Below are positions 14,514-26,750 of a stretch of DNA of 64,000 nt, one piece after another. Below the pieces are notes generated by a model. The model searched no databases. It saw only the letters and a program-made list of their open reading frames with translations, and was not told the origin of the DNA. The first letter of the stretch is position 1, and each line of letters begins with the position of its first letter. Source of the stretch: Coffea arabica (taxonomy: Eukaryota > Streptophyta > Magnoliopsida > Gentianales > Rubiaceae). Position numbers and translations under genes: made by a program. The stretch lies in assembly GCF_036785885.1 (NCBI RefSeq), contig NC_092329.1, forward strand, positions 5,952,001 through 6,016,000, in the 5' to 3' direction.

Positions 14514-17500
14514 GAGAGAAATGCTGAGATTCTTCTTCTCGGTAAGTGCATTTTTTAACCCCCCCCCTATTTTTGGTATCTGAGTTCAATTGTTAAAATG
14601 ATGCAGGTTGAAATGCGTCTTTAATCTTTATATGTACTGCTCCAGATTAGTGTTGCATGTTTCATAATTTTTTCTGATTTCCAGTGATATGCTTTGATTC
14701 TGCCCTAAAGCCCTCTCGTGTTCTTGATTTTGCTGTATCATCATATGCTTTTTGCCTTGATCAACTACTTTGGCTTTTTTACTTTTTGATTGTTTACTTC
14801 ATGGGGTGATCCTTAGGAGTACTAATGATTTTCGGGGAATTATTGCAGGGACAGAATATTATTTGGAGTGTATATATGAACAGCTAATGGTTGGAGCACT
14901 ATTGTCAGGTTATATATTTGTTTGATAACTTTTTTGGGTTTGAGTTTCACTTTTTTTAATGCAATTGGCTCTTCAAATTCAGCATGCTATGCCTTAGTTT
15001 ACTAGGATTCTGATGATACCCTCTTCTCTTTTCTTATTTCTTGATTTTCTTTCTTATGAGTGGATTTAAGATTTTATTGGTTTGATTATCTGAAAACTTC
15101 AAGACAATGGACCATACAAACCAATACAATGTGAATGTCGAGTGCTTAAAGGAAAATGAAAATTTTAAACACCATCTTATATTTTCCCCCTTTACCGTGC
15201 TATAGGGAACAAGAAGCGAACCAAATAACTAAGTAGAGGTTCCTTCTTGTGATGAAATGGTCAAGATATGATGTTTTCCAATGTAATAACTAGCAAATGT
15301 AAGTTGTTTATTTCATTACCTTGAGGTTCATTCAGAACATTTGGAATAATCATAAACTATTTGCGATGATTGGTCTTGAAATGATTAACAACCTATATGT
15401 CTTCGTTGTGAAAAACCTTGAATCTCCTAAGCTGCCATTCGTAAGTAACTTGTAGAAGTTGCTGTTCTTGGCAGTGTCGAGATTAAGTGAACTTTTATTA
15501 CTAATGTTTGATTTCATTAGCACTTTGACTTGGTCTTATTCTTCAGTTTTCTTATGAAAAAGAAGAAAAGGTAATTGTGACTGGATTTCATGAATATGTT
15601 TGGATTGGATAATGCTTCGTGGGATGGTGTGTGTTATATGGCAGGATGAATTAGGTAAATGAAGATCCAATAGCAAAAGCCATAAAATCTGCGATGAAGG
15701 TTACATGTTTCCCTTGTTTGGACTGGATAATGATTCATGGTATGCTGTATATATTGACCACAAATATTGGACATCTGTATCAGTTATTTATCAATGAAAA
15801 TTTGAAAAGTTATGCTAAAAAACTTCTCTCCTATTTGCCTTTCCTATACGTACAGCTTGTTGTTCCCCTTTTGGATCACTCATAGTAACATACAAGCGTC
15901 TTTAATTTTCAGTAGGAGCAGGGTTGATAATTTTGACAATACGGGAACTATTGTCATATGTTGGTCAAAGTGTTGATTTTTTTCTTTTGTTAGATTTTTA
16001 GTTTTGCTATGATCGTACAAAGAATGATTGGAAATCTGTAATTCATGATAAATGATGTGGATACTGATCTCCAAAAGAAACATATATACTACTTGTAGAT
16101 TTCCCCTTTTCATGCATGATAGTGGGGAAAATATCTAAAACTTAGTCACTGTTATTGTTGTTTAAGCAAATATGATTCAGCATCTTCCAGCAGATGAAAG
16201 ATTTTCAATTAAGCTTGATTATATTCGTTTATGCTTTTGCAGTTCGGAAGGTAAGGCTTAAGCTACTGCAAATTATAGTATCTAATGTTTTATTTGTTCT
16301 TCTCTTGGACATGGTACTTTTACTTGACAATTTTATTCATTCCAATTTATGGACTTTTGAGAACTTGTTCATATTGTGCCTATCTGTGGAGTTTTTGGTC
16401 CTCTCCTTTGAATTTCTGGTAGCAAGGATTGTTTGGTTTACATATTCTAGGAACATCTCAGGTAATTTTGATAAAACCTGAACATGTTTGAAAGACAAGT
16501 GTCGAAGATTTCCTTGTTTTGGCTGATGAAGTGTCCACACCACCGGTCAATTGGAAAATTCACATTATAAGGCCTTTCTTTCCCATATCTCATAAACTGA
16601 CGATCTTCTTGAGAAATATTAGGTTGGTTTACAGGCAAACATCAATATTACAAGAAGAGGTTGATTAACCAGGAAATTAGATTTGGTTTAAAAATTTGAT
16701 GAATGGCAAGCTTTTAGGATTCTCCTCTCTTTCTTGCTGATAAGGCTTATTTTAGCTCTTAATTTTGTTTTTGATGTTGTTTTTCAAAATTTCAATCGAC
16801 AATTCTGGTATCCTTGTGATTTTTTAACCTATAGCCCGAGGAAAATTCCTTGCTCCTGGATGGTGGTTGTTTTGAGATTTATCGAGAGACAAACTCTGTG
16901 ATGTTTGACTTGATTCTGAATATTGCCTGCTATTGCTTTAAGTCTTCAGTCTAACCGAGTTTTTTTCGTTGAAAAAAAAATGATAAAAGTAAAATTTGTA
17001 CAGTTACCAACCATGTTGATGTTATCAATGCGTGATTCCAATTATCAGCGATGTTTTTTTTTTTTTTTTTATCAATTATTATTAACAAGCATCGTGTTTT
17101 TCTTAAATTTATTCTTCAATCAAACGAAAACGTCGTCAGAATCCTGTTTCGCTAATATGCTTTTTGCTTTCTACGCGAGTGCCACTGTGAGTAATAAATT
17201 CATAAAGTCTCATTAAATTTGATTACGTCCTTACAATCTTTTAGGATTGGGTGGAAGATTATTAGTTGCTCACTGCAAAGCATAGATATACAAACCTTTC
17301 TGTAAGATTACATGTTACTAGATTTTTCCTCCAGTATTTACCGTTACTCTGTCAATGTAGATGATAAATGAAATGCTCCATGTAGTCTTTCTTAACTGTA
17401 TTCAACGTGCATCTTGTTTACTCACAGAACCAGATCGTCGAATGGAAGAAATCTTGAAGACAACGGCCACAGAAAGAGACAGGAAGCACCCTTTGATCCA

Positions 17501-17604
17501 GATTATCATTCAGGTACGGGTACTCCATGAACTCTTCATGTAAAAATGTAACGTCTTTATTGCTTCAATGCTAATATCTTCTTATTTGTCTGTAGACGAG
17601 ATGA
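14514..17604 (+). CDS. Candidate spliced small gene or gene remnant, unrecognised
   Basis: Four exon-like segments join in one open frame: 14514-14541, 14849-14908, 16194-16250 and 17428-17513, with a stop just inside a fifth (17596-17604). Each has AG before it and GT after it; the first donor is GTAAGT. Segments two and three are 60 and 57 nt, so they keep the frame. The joined peptide is about 76 aa and looks natural, with pieces such as ERNAEILLLGTEYYLECIYE, MVGALLSDERFSIKLDYIRL and EEPDRRMEEIL. I do not recognise the family and cannot find an in-frame start exon between the QWRF gene (end 13765) and 14514. An alternative is a shorter form ending in NKKRTK at about 15206-15230. Segments at 17428-17513, 17596-17648 and 17927-17982 also join in a second open frame. 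It could be a real gene with a missed first exon, a truncated pseudogene, or chance. Confidence 0.3.
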
Positions 17605-18048
17605 GGAAAATACAGATGAAAAGTTCTTCAACAAAGAATATTAGAAAGGTAAGATGTTTGACTTTGAGATCAAGGTGTATGTCTAACGTGAAGAGCAAGT
17701 TAACTTCCTGTAACGTTTACTTAAATCTACAATATTTCGGTTAAACTACTCATGAACACACTCTGGGAATTCCCTACCGAAATTCAAATGATAATTACGT
17801 ATGTTTCCCATCTTTTGCAATTTTTCAATTTCCTTCCATGCATTGGTTCATTGGTTGTTAGTTTATCGTATATTTTTCTTCTTAATATAATGATGCAAAT
17901 TTATTTATGCTCTGTTGATTATTAGAAAAATGAGGAAGGAAACGAATTGAGCTTGTGTTCGTGGGTCACGTAGCTGGTTTTCTATCAATCAGAACCCTAC
18001 AATAACGCATCAAGATATTTATGTGTATGGTGGAATTAAACGATTTTG

Positions 18049-18236
18049 AGTTAACCATCAAGGAACCACTGGGCCAATGGCTCAGTGGTCATTAGGGAGG
18101 GGCTTGAGTCCCTCCTTGGGCTGAACCCTCATTTGCAGCGAAAAAAATCTAAGGGTTGTGCCAAAGCACTTCTTTGGTTTAGTTGGGTCTGTGTATGTAT
18201 TTTTGCTGACAAAAAAAAAAAAGTTAACCATCAAGG
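18049..18236 (+). mobile_element. tRNA-derived SINE with perfect 15-bp target-site duplications
   Basis: The element body (18064-18221, about 158 bp) is flanked by identical copies of AGTTAACCATCAAGG at 18049-18063 and 18222-18236. It has a box A-like TGGCTCAGTGG near its start, a box B-like GGCTTGAGTCCC about 30 bp on, and a TGACAAAAAAAAAAAA 3' end. The perfect duplications imply a fairly recent retroposition. The internal frame at 18085-18339 is incidental. Confidence 0.92.
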
Positions 18237-19681
18237 GGTTAAAAACGGAACGTTAGTCTATTTGGATTGTAATTTTTTTCTGAGAAAATTTTTGGGTGCA
18301 TCCTTCATACTTTTTTCAATTACCTTTCTCTATTTCTAATTGTCTCGTAAAAAATTAATTTTTCATAATGTATATATACTGACGGATCTAAATGTATGTT
18401 ATATTTAATGAATTTAAATTTAAATATTAACTTTACATGTGTTACGTAAACATAGACCCGCTAATGTATGTATAAGAGATTGGATTAATCTTTCCTACAT
18501 TATTATTTTTGTATAAATAAATGATAATGATATAAAATTTAAATTTAAATTTAAATTTTCATGCATGTATCATAAATTTAACAATGAAAGAGTGTATATA
18601 TAGTTAATGTATATAAAATTCAAATTTTCTTTGAAAGGTTTATCCAACAAAATGTGGAAGTAGACTAGAAGTAGCAGTTAGAGGCTGCAATGGGAGTAGG
18701 ACCCTCATGTGGGGAAGCGGCGCGACGCAAGTGCAACCATTAGCGAATCGTTTGCCATTTATGATTTCTCTCGCCTTTTTGTTGCAGTCCAATGACTCCA
18801 ATTGTCCGGACTCTTTTCCAAACAAAATCTTTATTGGAGGGGAGTACATTAAAAGATGAAAAGAAAAAGGGATGACGTGGATCCCACTGCTGATGGAGGA
18901 GAAAACCAGGGACCTTGCTGACGCGTACCGCATGTTTTCCCTACTGGATGATATGATATGCTATGAATTGACCTCCTTTTCCTTTTTGTTAATCTCGCAA
19001 GGCCTATTAAATAAATGATTAATCACATACTAAACAAAATGCAGAGGAAAGACTGGAACATCTTTTTTAAATATGAATTATTCTTAAAGGTTAGTAAATA
19101 GATTCATACTATGCATTTCATGGTCTTAGAGTTGTATAATATAATGGTCAACAATATTTTCAATGGTTCTCTACTATAACAAGGGTTGATTTTACTTCAT
19201 ATATGTTTTTTTAGTATTGGTGGAAACAATTCAATTGAGAACCTGAACTGCGTCCATAACTATCAGCATTGTCTTAGATTATATGTTTTTGTTTTCGAGT
19301 TTTCATTAAAGTATTTAGGAACCTTCAAAGAAATTATGCATCAATAAAGAGATGATGGATAATGGCTATGCTGGTGCATGTTGTGAAAACATCATCATTT
19401 TTGTATTTTTTTTTTTCGAGGATTAGAAAAAGATAAATAGACTATCTAAAGTATCATAAAGTAGTTGACTGTAAATGAAAAGCTCCGTGCAGAAAGGGTA
19501 TTAATCGCTTTTGCCTCACACTTTGGATCCAACTCCCCGAATGCGACCAAAATAATTTTCGAAATGTGGAGACTTCCAAATCCCTTTTTGTTAAGGATTT
19601 TTCTTGAAGTTATGAGACTGCTCAGAAAGGTTCAGGACCATAAAAACCAGTAGTACAAAGCCAGCTGAGGACGAACGCATA
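18237..19681. other. AT-rich intergenic stretch
   Basis: Nothing gene-like was seen. The stretch contains AT-rich palindromic runs (about 18413-18560) and a T run near 19408. Confidence 0.5.
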
Positions 19682-20189
19682 TGGCACCATTTGGATTGAG
19701 GAAATGGGAGGGAAAGGAAAGGATAAGAAGTCTAAATTATTTTGTTGAATTATGGTTCCCATCCAAAAACGAGGGGAAACGGAGGAAAGTGAAATTAAAT
19801 TAATTAGATAATTTAGAATTTTTTAAAGGATCATTTTCTCCTTAATTTTTTCAATATATTAACACTTGATCCTTTTCTTTTGCTTCTTCAATTCTAATAA
19901 AAATTTAGTATTAGTTTGAAATTTTATTTAGAATGATTACTATAGTACTTTTTGTGATGTGATGTATGTGAAATAAAAAAAATAGTTAAAAATATAAAAA
20001 TGCGAATTGAAAAATGTGTCTGTGATACGAGCGAAATATTATGTAAAATAATATAGCTATCCAAACACTCTCAAAATCACTGTATTTCCTTTCTTCTCCT
20101 TCCATCCTTAATCTTAATAAGACGGCGAAAACCACTTTCCTCTACTCTCCTTTCTTTTCTTTTTCATTCCTTCAATCCAAACGGTGGCA
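19682..20189. mobile_element. MITE family D with a family A MITE nested inside
   Basis: The outer element starts CCATTTGGATTGAGGAA (from 19687) and ends with the inverse TTCAATCCAAACGG (to 20184). TGGCA is repeated directly on both sides (19682-19686 and 20185-20189) and may be the target-site duplication. The subterminal arms are purine-rich on the left and pyrimidine-rich on the right. A family A copy interrupts the middle at about 19912-20068. Confidence 0.7.
19912..20068. mobile_element. Short MITE, family A copy 2 (nested)
   Basis: It begins near AGTTTGAAATTTT and ends AGCTATCCAAAC. Internal motifs TTTTTGTGATGTGATGTATG and GAGCGAAATATTATGT match the other family A copies. Its position inside the family D element makes it the younger insertion. 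Confidence 0.65.
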
Positions 20190-21378
20190 CAAAGTTTAGA
20201 AATGCAGAGATGAAAGTGTCCATTTCCTCTTCTTGGTTTTAAGTTTTATTTTCTTATAATCGATCGAGTCTCTTGCAATCGGACCTCTGCTGACGGAAGC
20301 CAATGAGAAAGTGAGTTTGATTCCTAAGTGCTCCGTGCCCGATACCATCATGTACGTTTAGGAGACGCCAAACTAGCAGCGGAACGCAAGAAGTACTGCA
20401 TAGATTAAAGAATAATATAAACCTGACTTATGGTAGTAATGAACAACTCAATAAGTCGTTATTATAAACTTAAAACCAATCAAAACATTATTATTGAATT
20501 GTGCAGACAGAAACGAAATGGGGGAGTAATTTATGAGTATTTGCATAAAGAATTAAAGCTGGGGAATGAGTATCACATGAACTCCGCTATTCGGCGGTGC
20601 AACTACACGGCAATCGAGCTTCGACCAGTTCCAAAACAACTTGTACGGACATTTTTGTCGTCTCTTCATTTTTTAATCTATAACTTGAACTGATGATTTC
20701 TCTATTGGTTGTATTTTTCTTTTTATTGTCTAATTTTTAAGGATTAATCTTTCCTATTTATACACAGCATCGTCAGATGAAGAATAAATTCAATTTTTAC
20801 ACAGATATCATAGATTCAATAGTGATAGTGTATATTAATTATCAGTGTATAAAATATTGAGTCATTTCATAACGTGATTTAAAAATTATACTCAATTGGT
20901 TTCATAAATTTTGATTGTTCTCATAAATATGTCCATAAGCTCAAGTAATTTACCAATTCTTATTACCAAAACAAATATTACGTGATGATTATTGTTGTTT
21001 ATCCTTCGAGATTAAACGCAAGCCCTTCATGAAGAAGGCAATTAAATGACACTTGAAACCCTCAATAATTTCTCTCTCAAACTGAAAGGCATTAATATAT
21101 TATTATTATTATTATGGTTTCAAAGGCCGTTCTATATTTTGCAGATGGAATTCCATAAAAATTACGAGTTATGATTAGTAGTAGTCCATTAGAATTATTT
21201 ATTCGCCAAAAAGCAAAAATAGTCATAACAGGTCAGCTAACAGCTCAGACCACCACAACAATTAGCCGATTCTCGACTCACCGGGTTCCAGAACTCAGCC
21301 ACATGCTACAAAATAACCGAGTTCCGAGTTCACTCGTTAGTCATATGCTAGTAACTACCGCCACAAAATTCAGCGAAA
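20190..21378. other. Intergenic stretch upstream of the LBD 3' end
   Basis: No gene was recognised. The open frame 20430-20693 lacks domain or splice support. A short TTA/ATT microsatellite lies at about 21093-21115. Confidence 0.5.
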
Positions 21379-22079
21379 TTACACAAAAAGATTCAAAAGC
21401 TTTGGCTCTTTTCCACCAACTCCTTCAATACCACAGCTTCCAAAACTCCCCCACACGTCAGACGCCTCCGACGACCGAAACGAGGCCGACGCAGACATAT
21501 TCTGATCAGATTCAAATTCAACCATCATTTCATCACCGTCCGATCCATGCATGAAAAACGGCGGTTGAACTCTCCACAAGCCGCCGCTGTTACAGAATGC
21601 TTCCGAGGCTTCATTCGAATCAGGACTCAATACTCCGACACCGTTCATAGGCCGCAGCGTTCCGCCGGCGAGGACTGTTTCCACCGCCGCTTCACACACT
21701 GGCCAGTTCCCAGTCGACAATAGCCCTACCGCTCCGCTCACCGGATTCACCGTACGACCACATGCTTCATATAACAGCGACTGAAATAAAGCTAAAAGAT
21801 AAAACAAATTAAAATTTCTACTTTTTTTTTTCCTTAAAAAAATTAAGCAAAATTCCAAACGATGCATTTCTCATTTGCTATTGATCTTCAGTTACCAGGT
21901 TTTTTGGAGTCGGGGACGGCGGTGATGAAGGACATGAGATCACTGCGGCCGAAGAACTTGGAGACGAAAAGAGTGGCGTTGGCTTGAGCTTGGGGAGTGG
22001 GGATCCAGCCCAAACAGGGCCTAAGGGCGCATTTGTCGCTGCATCCTCTTCGGAGAACTCTACATCCATTGCAGCTCAT
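21379..22079 (-). CDS. Class II LOB-domain transcription factor, LBD37/38/39-like
   Basis: Two exons on the minus strand: 22079-21896 and 21791-21379, with one GT..AG phase-1 intron, 198 aa. Exon 1 starts [13 protein letters not shown] and carries the LOB CX2CX6CX3C zinc motif (residues 3-18). It continues with an LBD37-like block ([14 protein letters not shown], then MSFITAVPD). Exon 2 resumes with [20 protein letters not shown] and [14 protein letters not shown]. There is no class I leucine zipper. In Arabidopsis LBD37, LBD38 and LBD39 are nitrogen-responsive nuclear repressors of anthocyanin and nitrate-response genes; the same role is inferred. One oddity is Ser in GLLSTGNW where relatives usually have Trp. 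The C-terminal third is a variable acidic, Ser-rich tail. Confidence 0.93.
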
Positions 22080-23700
22080 CTTCTTGTTCTTCTTCTCAGG
22101 TAATCTTATATTGATTTCCCTCGAATTTAATTAGCTAAAAGTTTCGGTGTGTTTTTGGATTTCTTGAAGCCAAAGCAAAAGCAAAATACTAGTAGTACAG
22201 GAAAGAGGATAGGAGAATAGGGGTGAATGGGACCAAAGCCTAAGCGGGGGTGACGTTGAAGTTATAGTGGGGAGTTGCACTGTAGAAGTGTGCGGGACAC
22301 AACAATATGCTATCATAATTAAACCATTTGGGTTTTATCTATTTATTAATATTTTACACTTTACAATAATAATTTTTACTTCCTGAGGCATTTAATTGTG
22401 TGAGTATTAAAATTTAGATTTTATTGATAGTCTGAGTTTAGTTTAATATATTGTGAAGGTGTGGAGATGTAGGGATCATTGGAAGGTAGTGAGGATATTT
22501 GAAAAAAACTAGTCAATGTATGTATAAGAAAAATATTTAATTGTTATTTATGAAGCTCAAATCATGTGATAAATATCTGGCGTAGGTAATAATTCCACAC
22601 TTTATTATTATTTTTTTTTGGTGTTGATAGCTAAATGATGACTACCAACATCGGGGAAATGAAAACTGTCATTTTGCCCTAATCCCTCTGCTATGGTTTA
22701 AAGATATATTAGATCAGCTTAAGGGTTTTTTGAGAAAAAAGTGAAGTAATTATGTTGGTTACCCTCAAACAAAAAAAAGAAAAAAAAAACTATGGTTGGT
22801 TAAATTGATTTATTCTTTACTAGGAAATTGTGAGTGCGAGTGTAAAGTGATGTGATGTTTGTAATAATTTATGGTGGGGTTAAAAGACGAGTTCGTGATG
22901 ATGGATGGTAAGACGGAATATATCTTCCAAACTTTGGGTTCGAGCGGCTGCGTGTCTCCGCGGCTTTCGTGATGAGTCATTTTCCACCATTGGATTTGGA
23001 TGTCCCTTTCATCTGTTTTTGTCTCTGCCTTTTATTCGTGGTGCTTTGGGAGGGGGACTCGGAGGTGGATAGAATGAGACTCCTGATATCCAATCCCACA
23101 CCCTTCTTTTTCTCTGCACCGTTGGATTTTTTTTATCTTGACTTGCATTTCTTTTCCCTCCGATATGATTTGTCTAAATGACGCAGAAGCAAGATCCAAC
23201 AAGAGCGTAACAAAGCAAAGGGTGCTGAAATTTGCATCCAGCATAAAAGAGAAAGATGGGGCTTTAATTGGTCACTCAACCTTGGAGAGAGTGATTAACA
23301 GCATATCACATTTCTACACATAACATGTTTGTCCTTAAATTGCAAAAGAATGACAACAGTTGTGAAATACCCAATTAGTCCAAAATAACATCATCTGATT
23401 CCAAAACTTTCAATACTAGAGAAATTATTGAAGTTTCCTCGTAACTTCTTTGAACAATTTGCGATGATGACTACGCTTGGCCAGTTCAAAAGCAACTTGC
23501 AAGATGAAAAACAAGTACGGAATGACCTTCTACTTCAAAATTTATTCACTTTGAAAGTCAAACTTCTTTAGGCAAAAGAAATCTTAGAATAAAGTACAAT
23601 TTTTTGATAGAAATGGGTAGTTAACGCCTTTTCACCTGCGATGGTGGACAATTTTTTTCAAGATAACTCAAAAAGAGTGGCCTAATAGAATATTAAAATT
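22080..23700. other. LBD promoter side and intergenic DNA
   Basis: The first few hundred bases should hold the LBD promoter and 5' leader, read on the minus strand. I could not fix a TATA box. The rest has no supported gene; small frames around 22969-23323 overlap on both strands and lack features. Confidence 0.45.
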
Positions 23701-23702
23701 CC

Positions 23703-24310
23703 TTTGTTTGGATTCACTTGTTTTTTCAAAAATTAATTTTTTAAATACAATACTACAGTAATACATGAATAAAAATAGCTCCAAAACAGCTTATCCATAC
23801 AATATATAAAAAAATAACTCACAAATATATATAAAAAAATTAAATTTTACAAATCATCACCATCCACCACCATTGCCACCATCCCCTCTTTCGTTTCTCT
23901 TCCCCTCTCCTCCTTCTTTTCTCTTCCTCCTCTCTCTTCCTTGCCCTCCCCCCGGCCCTCCCTTCCCCCTCCGATCTGGCTTCAAATAGATTGTGATAGG
24001 GGAGAGGGGAGGGGCCAGATCGAGATAAGGGGAAAGGGAGGTGCGGGGGTGGCGAGGAAGAGAGAGGGGAGGAGAAAGGAGGAGGAAAAGGGTGGTGGCC
24101 ATAGTGGGTGGGGGTGATGGTAGTTGTGAGTGATAGTGTTAATTTTTAAAAAGAACACTAAAAAATTTTTAAATTTTAAAAGGTACCTCAAAATATATTT
24201 CAAAAATTCCTCCAAAAACACCACAAAAAATATTTATAATAAAAGTTTTTCGTGCACACTATTACAATAAAATATTTTAAAAACACTTTCAAAAGTAGCT
24301 AATCCAAACA
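23703..24310. mobile_element. Foldback MITE, family B copy 1
   Basis: About 600 bp with TTTGTTTGGATT at the left end and AATCCAAACAGAG at the right. Inside, an AT-rich left arm leads to a CACCATCCACCACC and CT-rich block (about 23855-23960). The GA-rich, GGTGGTGG-bearing block (about 24000-24115) mirrors it. The centre has GATCTGG (about 23974) and CCAGATC (about 24014). Much of the element could fold on itself. Predicted frames on either strand are low-complexity artefacts. Confidence 0.7.
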
Positions 24311-24820
24311 GAGTGGAGAATGTAGCCTTTTCTTGGTGCCCATAGAGTAAAGAGTCCATTCTAACATCGCCTCTGTGCTAGAGAACGAACTGTGGGCCAT
24401 AAGCCCCAAAAGTCGAAACACTTGATTTGGAGCAATTTTTAACCCAGTCCCTAACTGGCTAACTGGACGCAGATTCGTCATAATGTACTCTTATGGATAC
24501 TTTATTGGGCCTCAAATGCTACATAGCCCAATGGACAGTGGCTGAAGGTTTGAAGTTTTGAACCTCGAAAGGAATTGAACGCCCCACAGAGTAGCCCAGG
24601 ACCTGAAGTTTTTAACGATTTACCTACTCTTATGTATAATTACATTGACCCTGTTTGGCATTGTGGTACTTTTGCTAAAAGTGTTTTTGGACGATATTAA
24701 ATTCATTGAATTTAGGAGTAGAGTTTTTGGATATTAAAACACTTTTAGTACAAATTCAAAATTGGTACTTTTAGAACAGCATTTTAGTTTCAAAAAATAA
24801 AAAAAAAAACTAACTTTTAA

Positions 24821-24994
24821 GCTATGTTTGGATAGCAAATTTTTCCAAAAAATTTTTTCGCTTGCATCATAAACACATTTCCCAATTCACCTTTTTATAT
24901 TCCTAATCACCTTTTTATCTCACATACATCACATCACAAAAAGTGCTATAGTCATTATTCCAAATAATAATTTGGAATAATGCTCTATCCAAAC
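24821..24994. mobile_element. Short MITE, family A copy 3
   Basis: Ends are GCTATGTTTGGATAG and CTCTATCCAAAC, close to inverse. The element is in opposite orientation to the 19.9 kb copy, with TTTTTTCGCTTGCATCATAAA at the left and ACATACATCACATCACAAAA inside. It may itself sit in an older element that begins near CCCTGTTTGGCATTG (about 24650). Confidence 0.65.
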
Positions 24995-26052
24995 TAACAA
25001 GAACTATTGCAAATTTTGAACTAAATTAAGAGATAAATACGTTTTATAAATTTATATTTGCACATTATCAAATAGAAAAAAATATTTATTCAAGTATGCA
25101 CCAAAATTATACGATTAAACCCTTAACAAGTACTTTGACCAAAACCTCTATGCTCATTAAAGTGGTTTTTGGTTAAGTCATCGCAACTTCAAATGGACCT
25201 TAAGTGATACTCCTATACGGAAATACTTTTAGTTATTAGTTTGTTACAAGATATAAGCAATCTACAATCTACGTTGTCAGTTAATAATCCTTTTTGCATG
25301 AACAACTTTTTTTAGATCAAGTTCGTGAAATGCCATCATTATAATCAAGATGGACGTAAAGATAAATCTTTTGTAGATTTTCTTCTAGCTTTATTGCTCG
25401 ACTTCAAATAAGCTTCTTGATTGAACTGACAAGTACGTGCCTTTTGTTAATCTTCGCATTGCCGTAATTGTTAGAATTCATTACGATTAGCTCTGCACAA
25501 TCATTTGCAGATGTATGACTGTAAAGAGTTAAATCTCTCGGCAGTTGGTTTAGATGGATCAGGATTAAAATAACGATAATTACCTTCATTGTTCCTTGAA
25601 TAACTTGGTGCAGACCATTAACACCAGTTTTCAGCATGCACAGCCCCATTTTGGCGTACCTCCTTATGTAGGTTTGGTGAAAATTGATAACCTTCCAGGA
25701 CCTTCTGATGAATCTTCGAACGTTCAATCAGCCAACAGTAATTTATTCAAGCATTTCTAGTGTATAAAAGCCAAAAGAATATACCACTTCTTTTTCTTTT
25801 CTTTATTACTCGATCAAGACTGTTGTTTTTGGCACTCTATTTTTGTCCATGACACTCCATATTTTAATATGTTTTCGGAAAAAATACAAAGAACATAAGA
25901 TTGTTATTAATAATAACTGAAATGCCATTAACAATGCTCATCGATCAAATGTATAATGATGGTTTAGTTATCCGGGCATGATTTCACATTTATATATCGA
26001 CTATAAGGCGTGCAACCTTCATTTTGGATGGAGTTGTTAGATTTCTTTAAAC

Positions 26053-26196
26053 CCTATCCGGATCGTTATTTTTAGAAGTTTTTATTAAAAAAAAATGTAT
26101 TGTACTAATTTGATGTATGTGAAATACAAAGGTGATTGAGATATGTATTCATGATAAATATAAAAATTTTTCTGCAGAAAATCACAATCCAAACAA
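26053..26196. mobile_element. Short MITE, family A-related copy 4
   Basis: The left end CTATCCGGATCG and right end CACAATCCAAAC are weakly inverse. The interior has TTTGATGTATGTGAAATACAAA as in family A. The copy is diverged. Confidence 0.45.
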
Positions 26197-26750
26197 GGTT
26201 TCTTTAACTTCCTCGAAAATGATTGATTTGAGAAAGAAACGTACGGAGTTCGTACTTGACATCTCTCTAAAGAGAAAAATACCTTAACTTAGTTATCACT
26301 ATATCAAGATTTTAAATGCTTGTATTTTTTTTTTAAAGGAGAAGGTGGATATAATTAGGTATTACCAAGTATAATTATTCAAAGCTAATTAGCCACCAGA
26401 CCGGGTCGATTTTTTTTGCCGTGGCCCGTGGATAAGAACAACCAATGGGACTTGGTTGGTGGTTGATGTAAGCTATACAGGGTGGAGTAATTGTAAACTT
26501 GTGGCTGTTTCAATGGCCATGCGTGATCCAAATGGTGTTGTATCTATCTGATGTGGCCAATGAGAATTCCCTTTGTGACTTAACTGCATCGATCACCTTC
26601 TTGAGTTGGTCCAAAACAGTGCCAGAGAAAATTCCAAGTAGGCAGAAAGCCTCTTGTTTTGTTAGCTCATCCCAAGCTGCTGACTCACCAAATGGGATTG
26701 ATGATTTGTAAAACTTTAAAATTTGAAGAACAACAGGGCAATAATAGTAT

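Noticed and set aside
15206-15230. Short terminal exon ending NKKRTK after the 14849-14908 segment
   Set aside because: It is phase-compatible but very short; kept only as an alternative end within the candidate gene entry.
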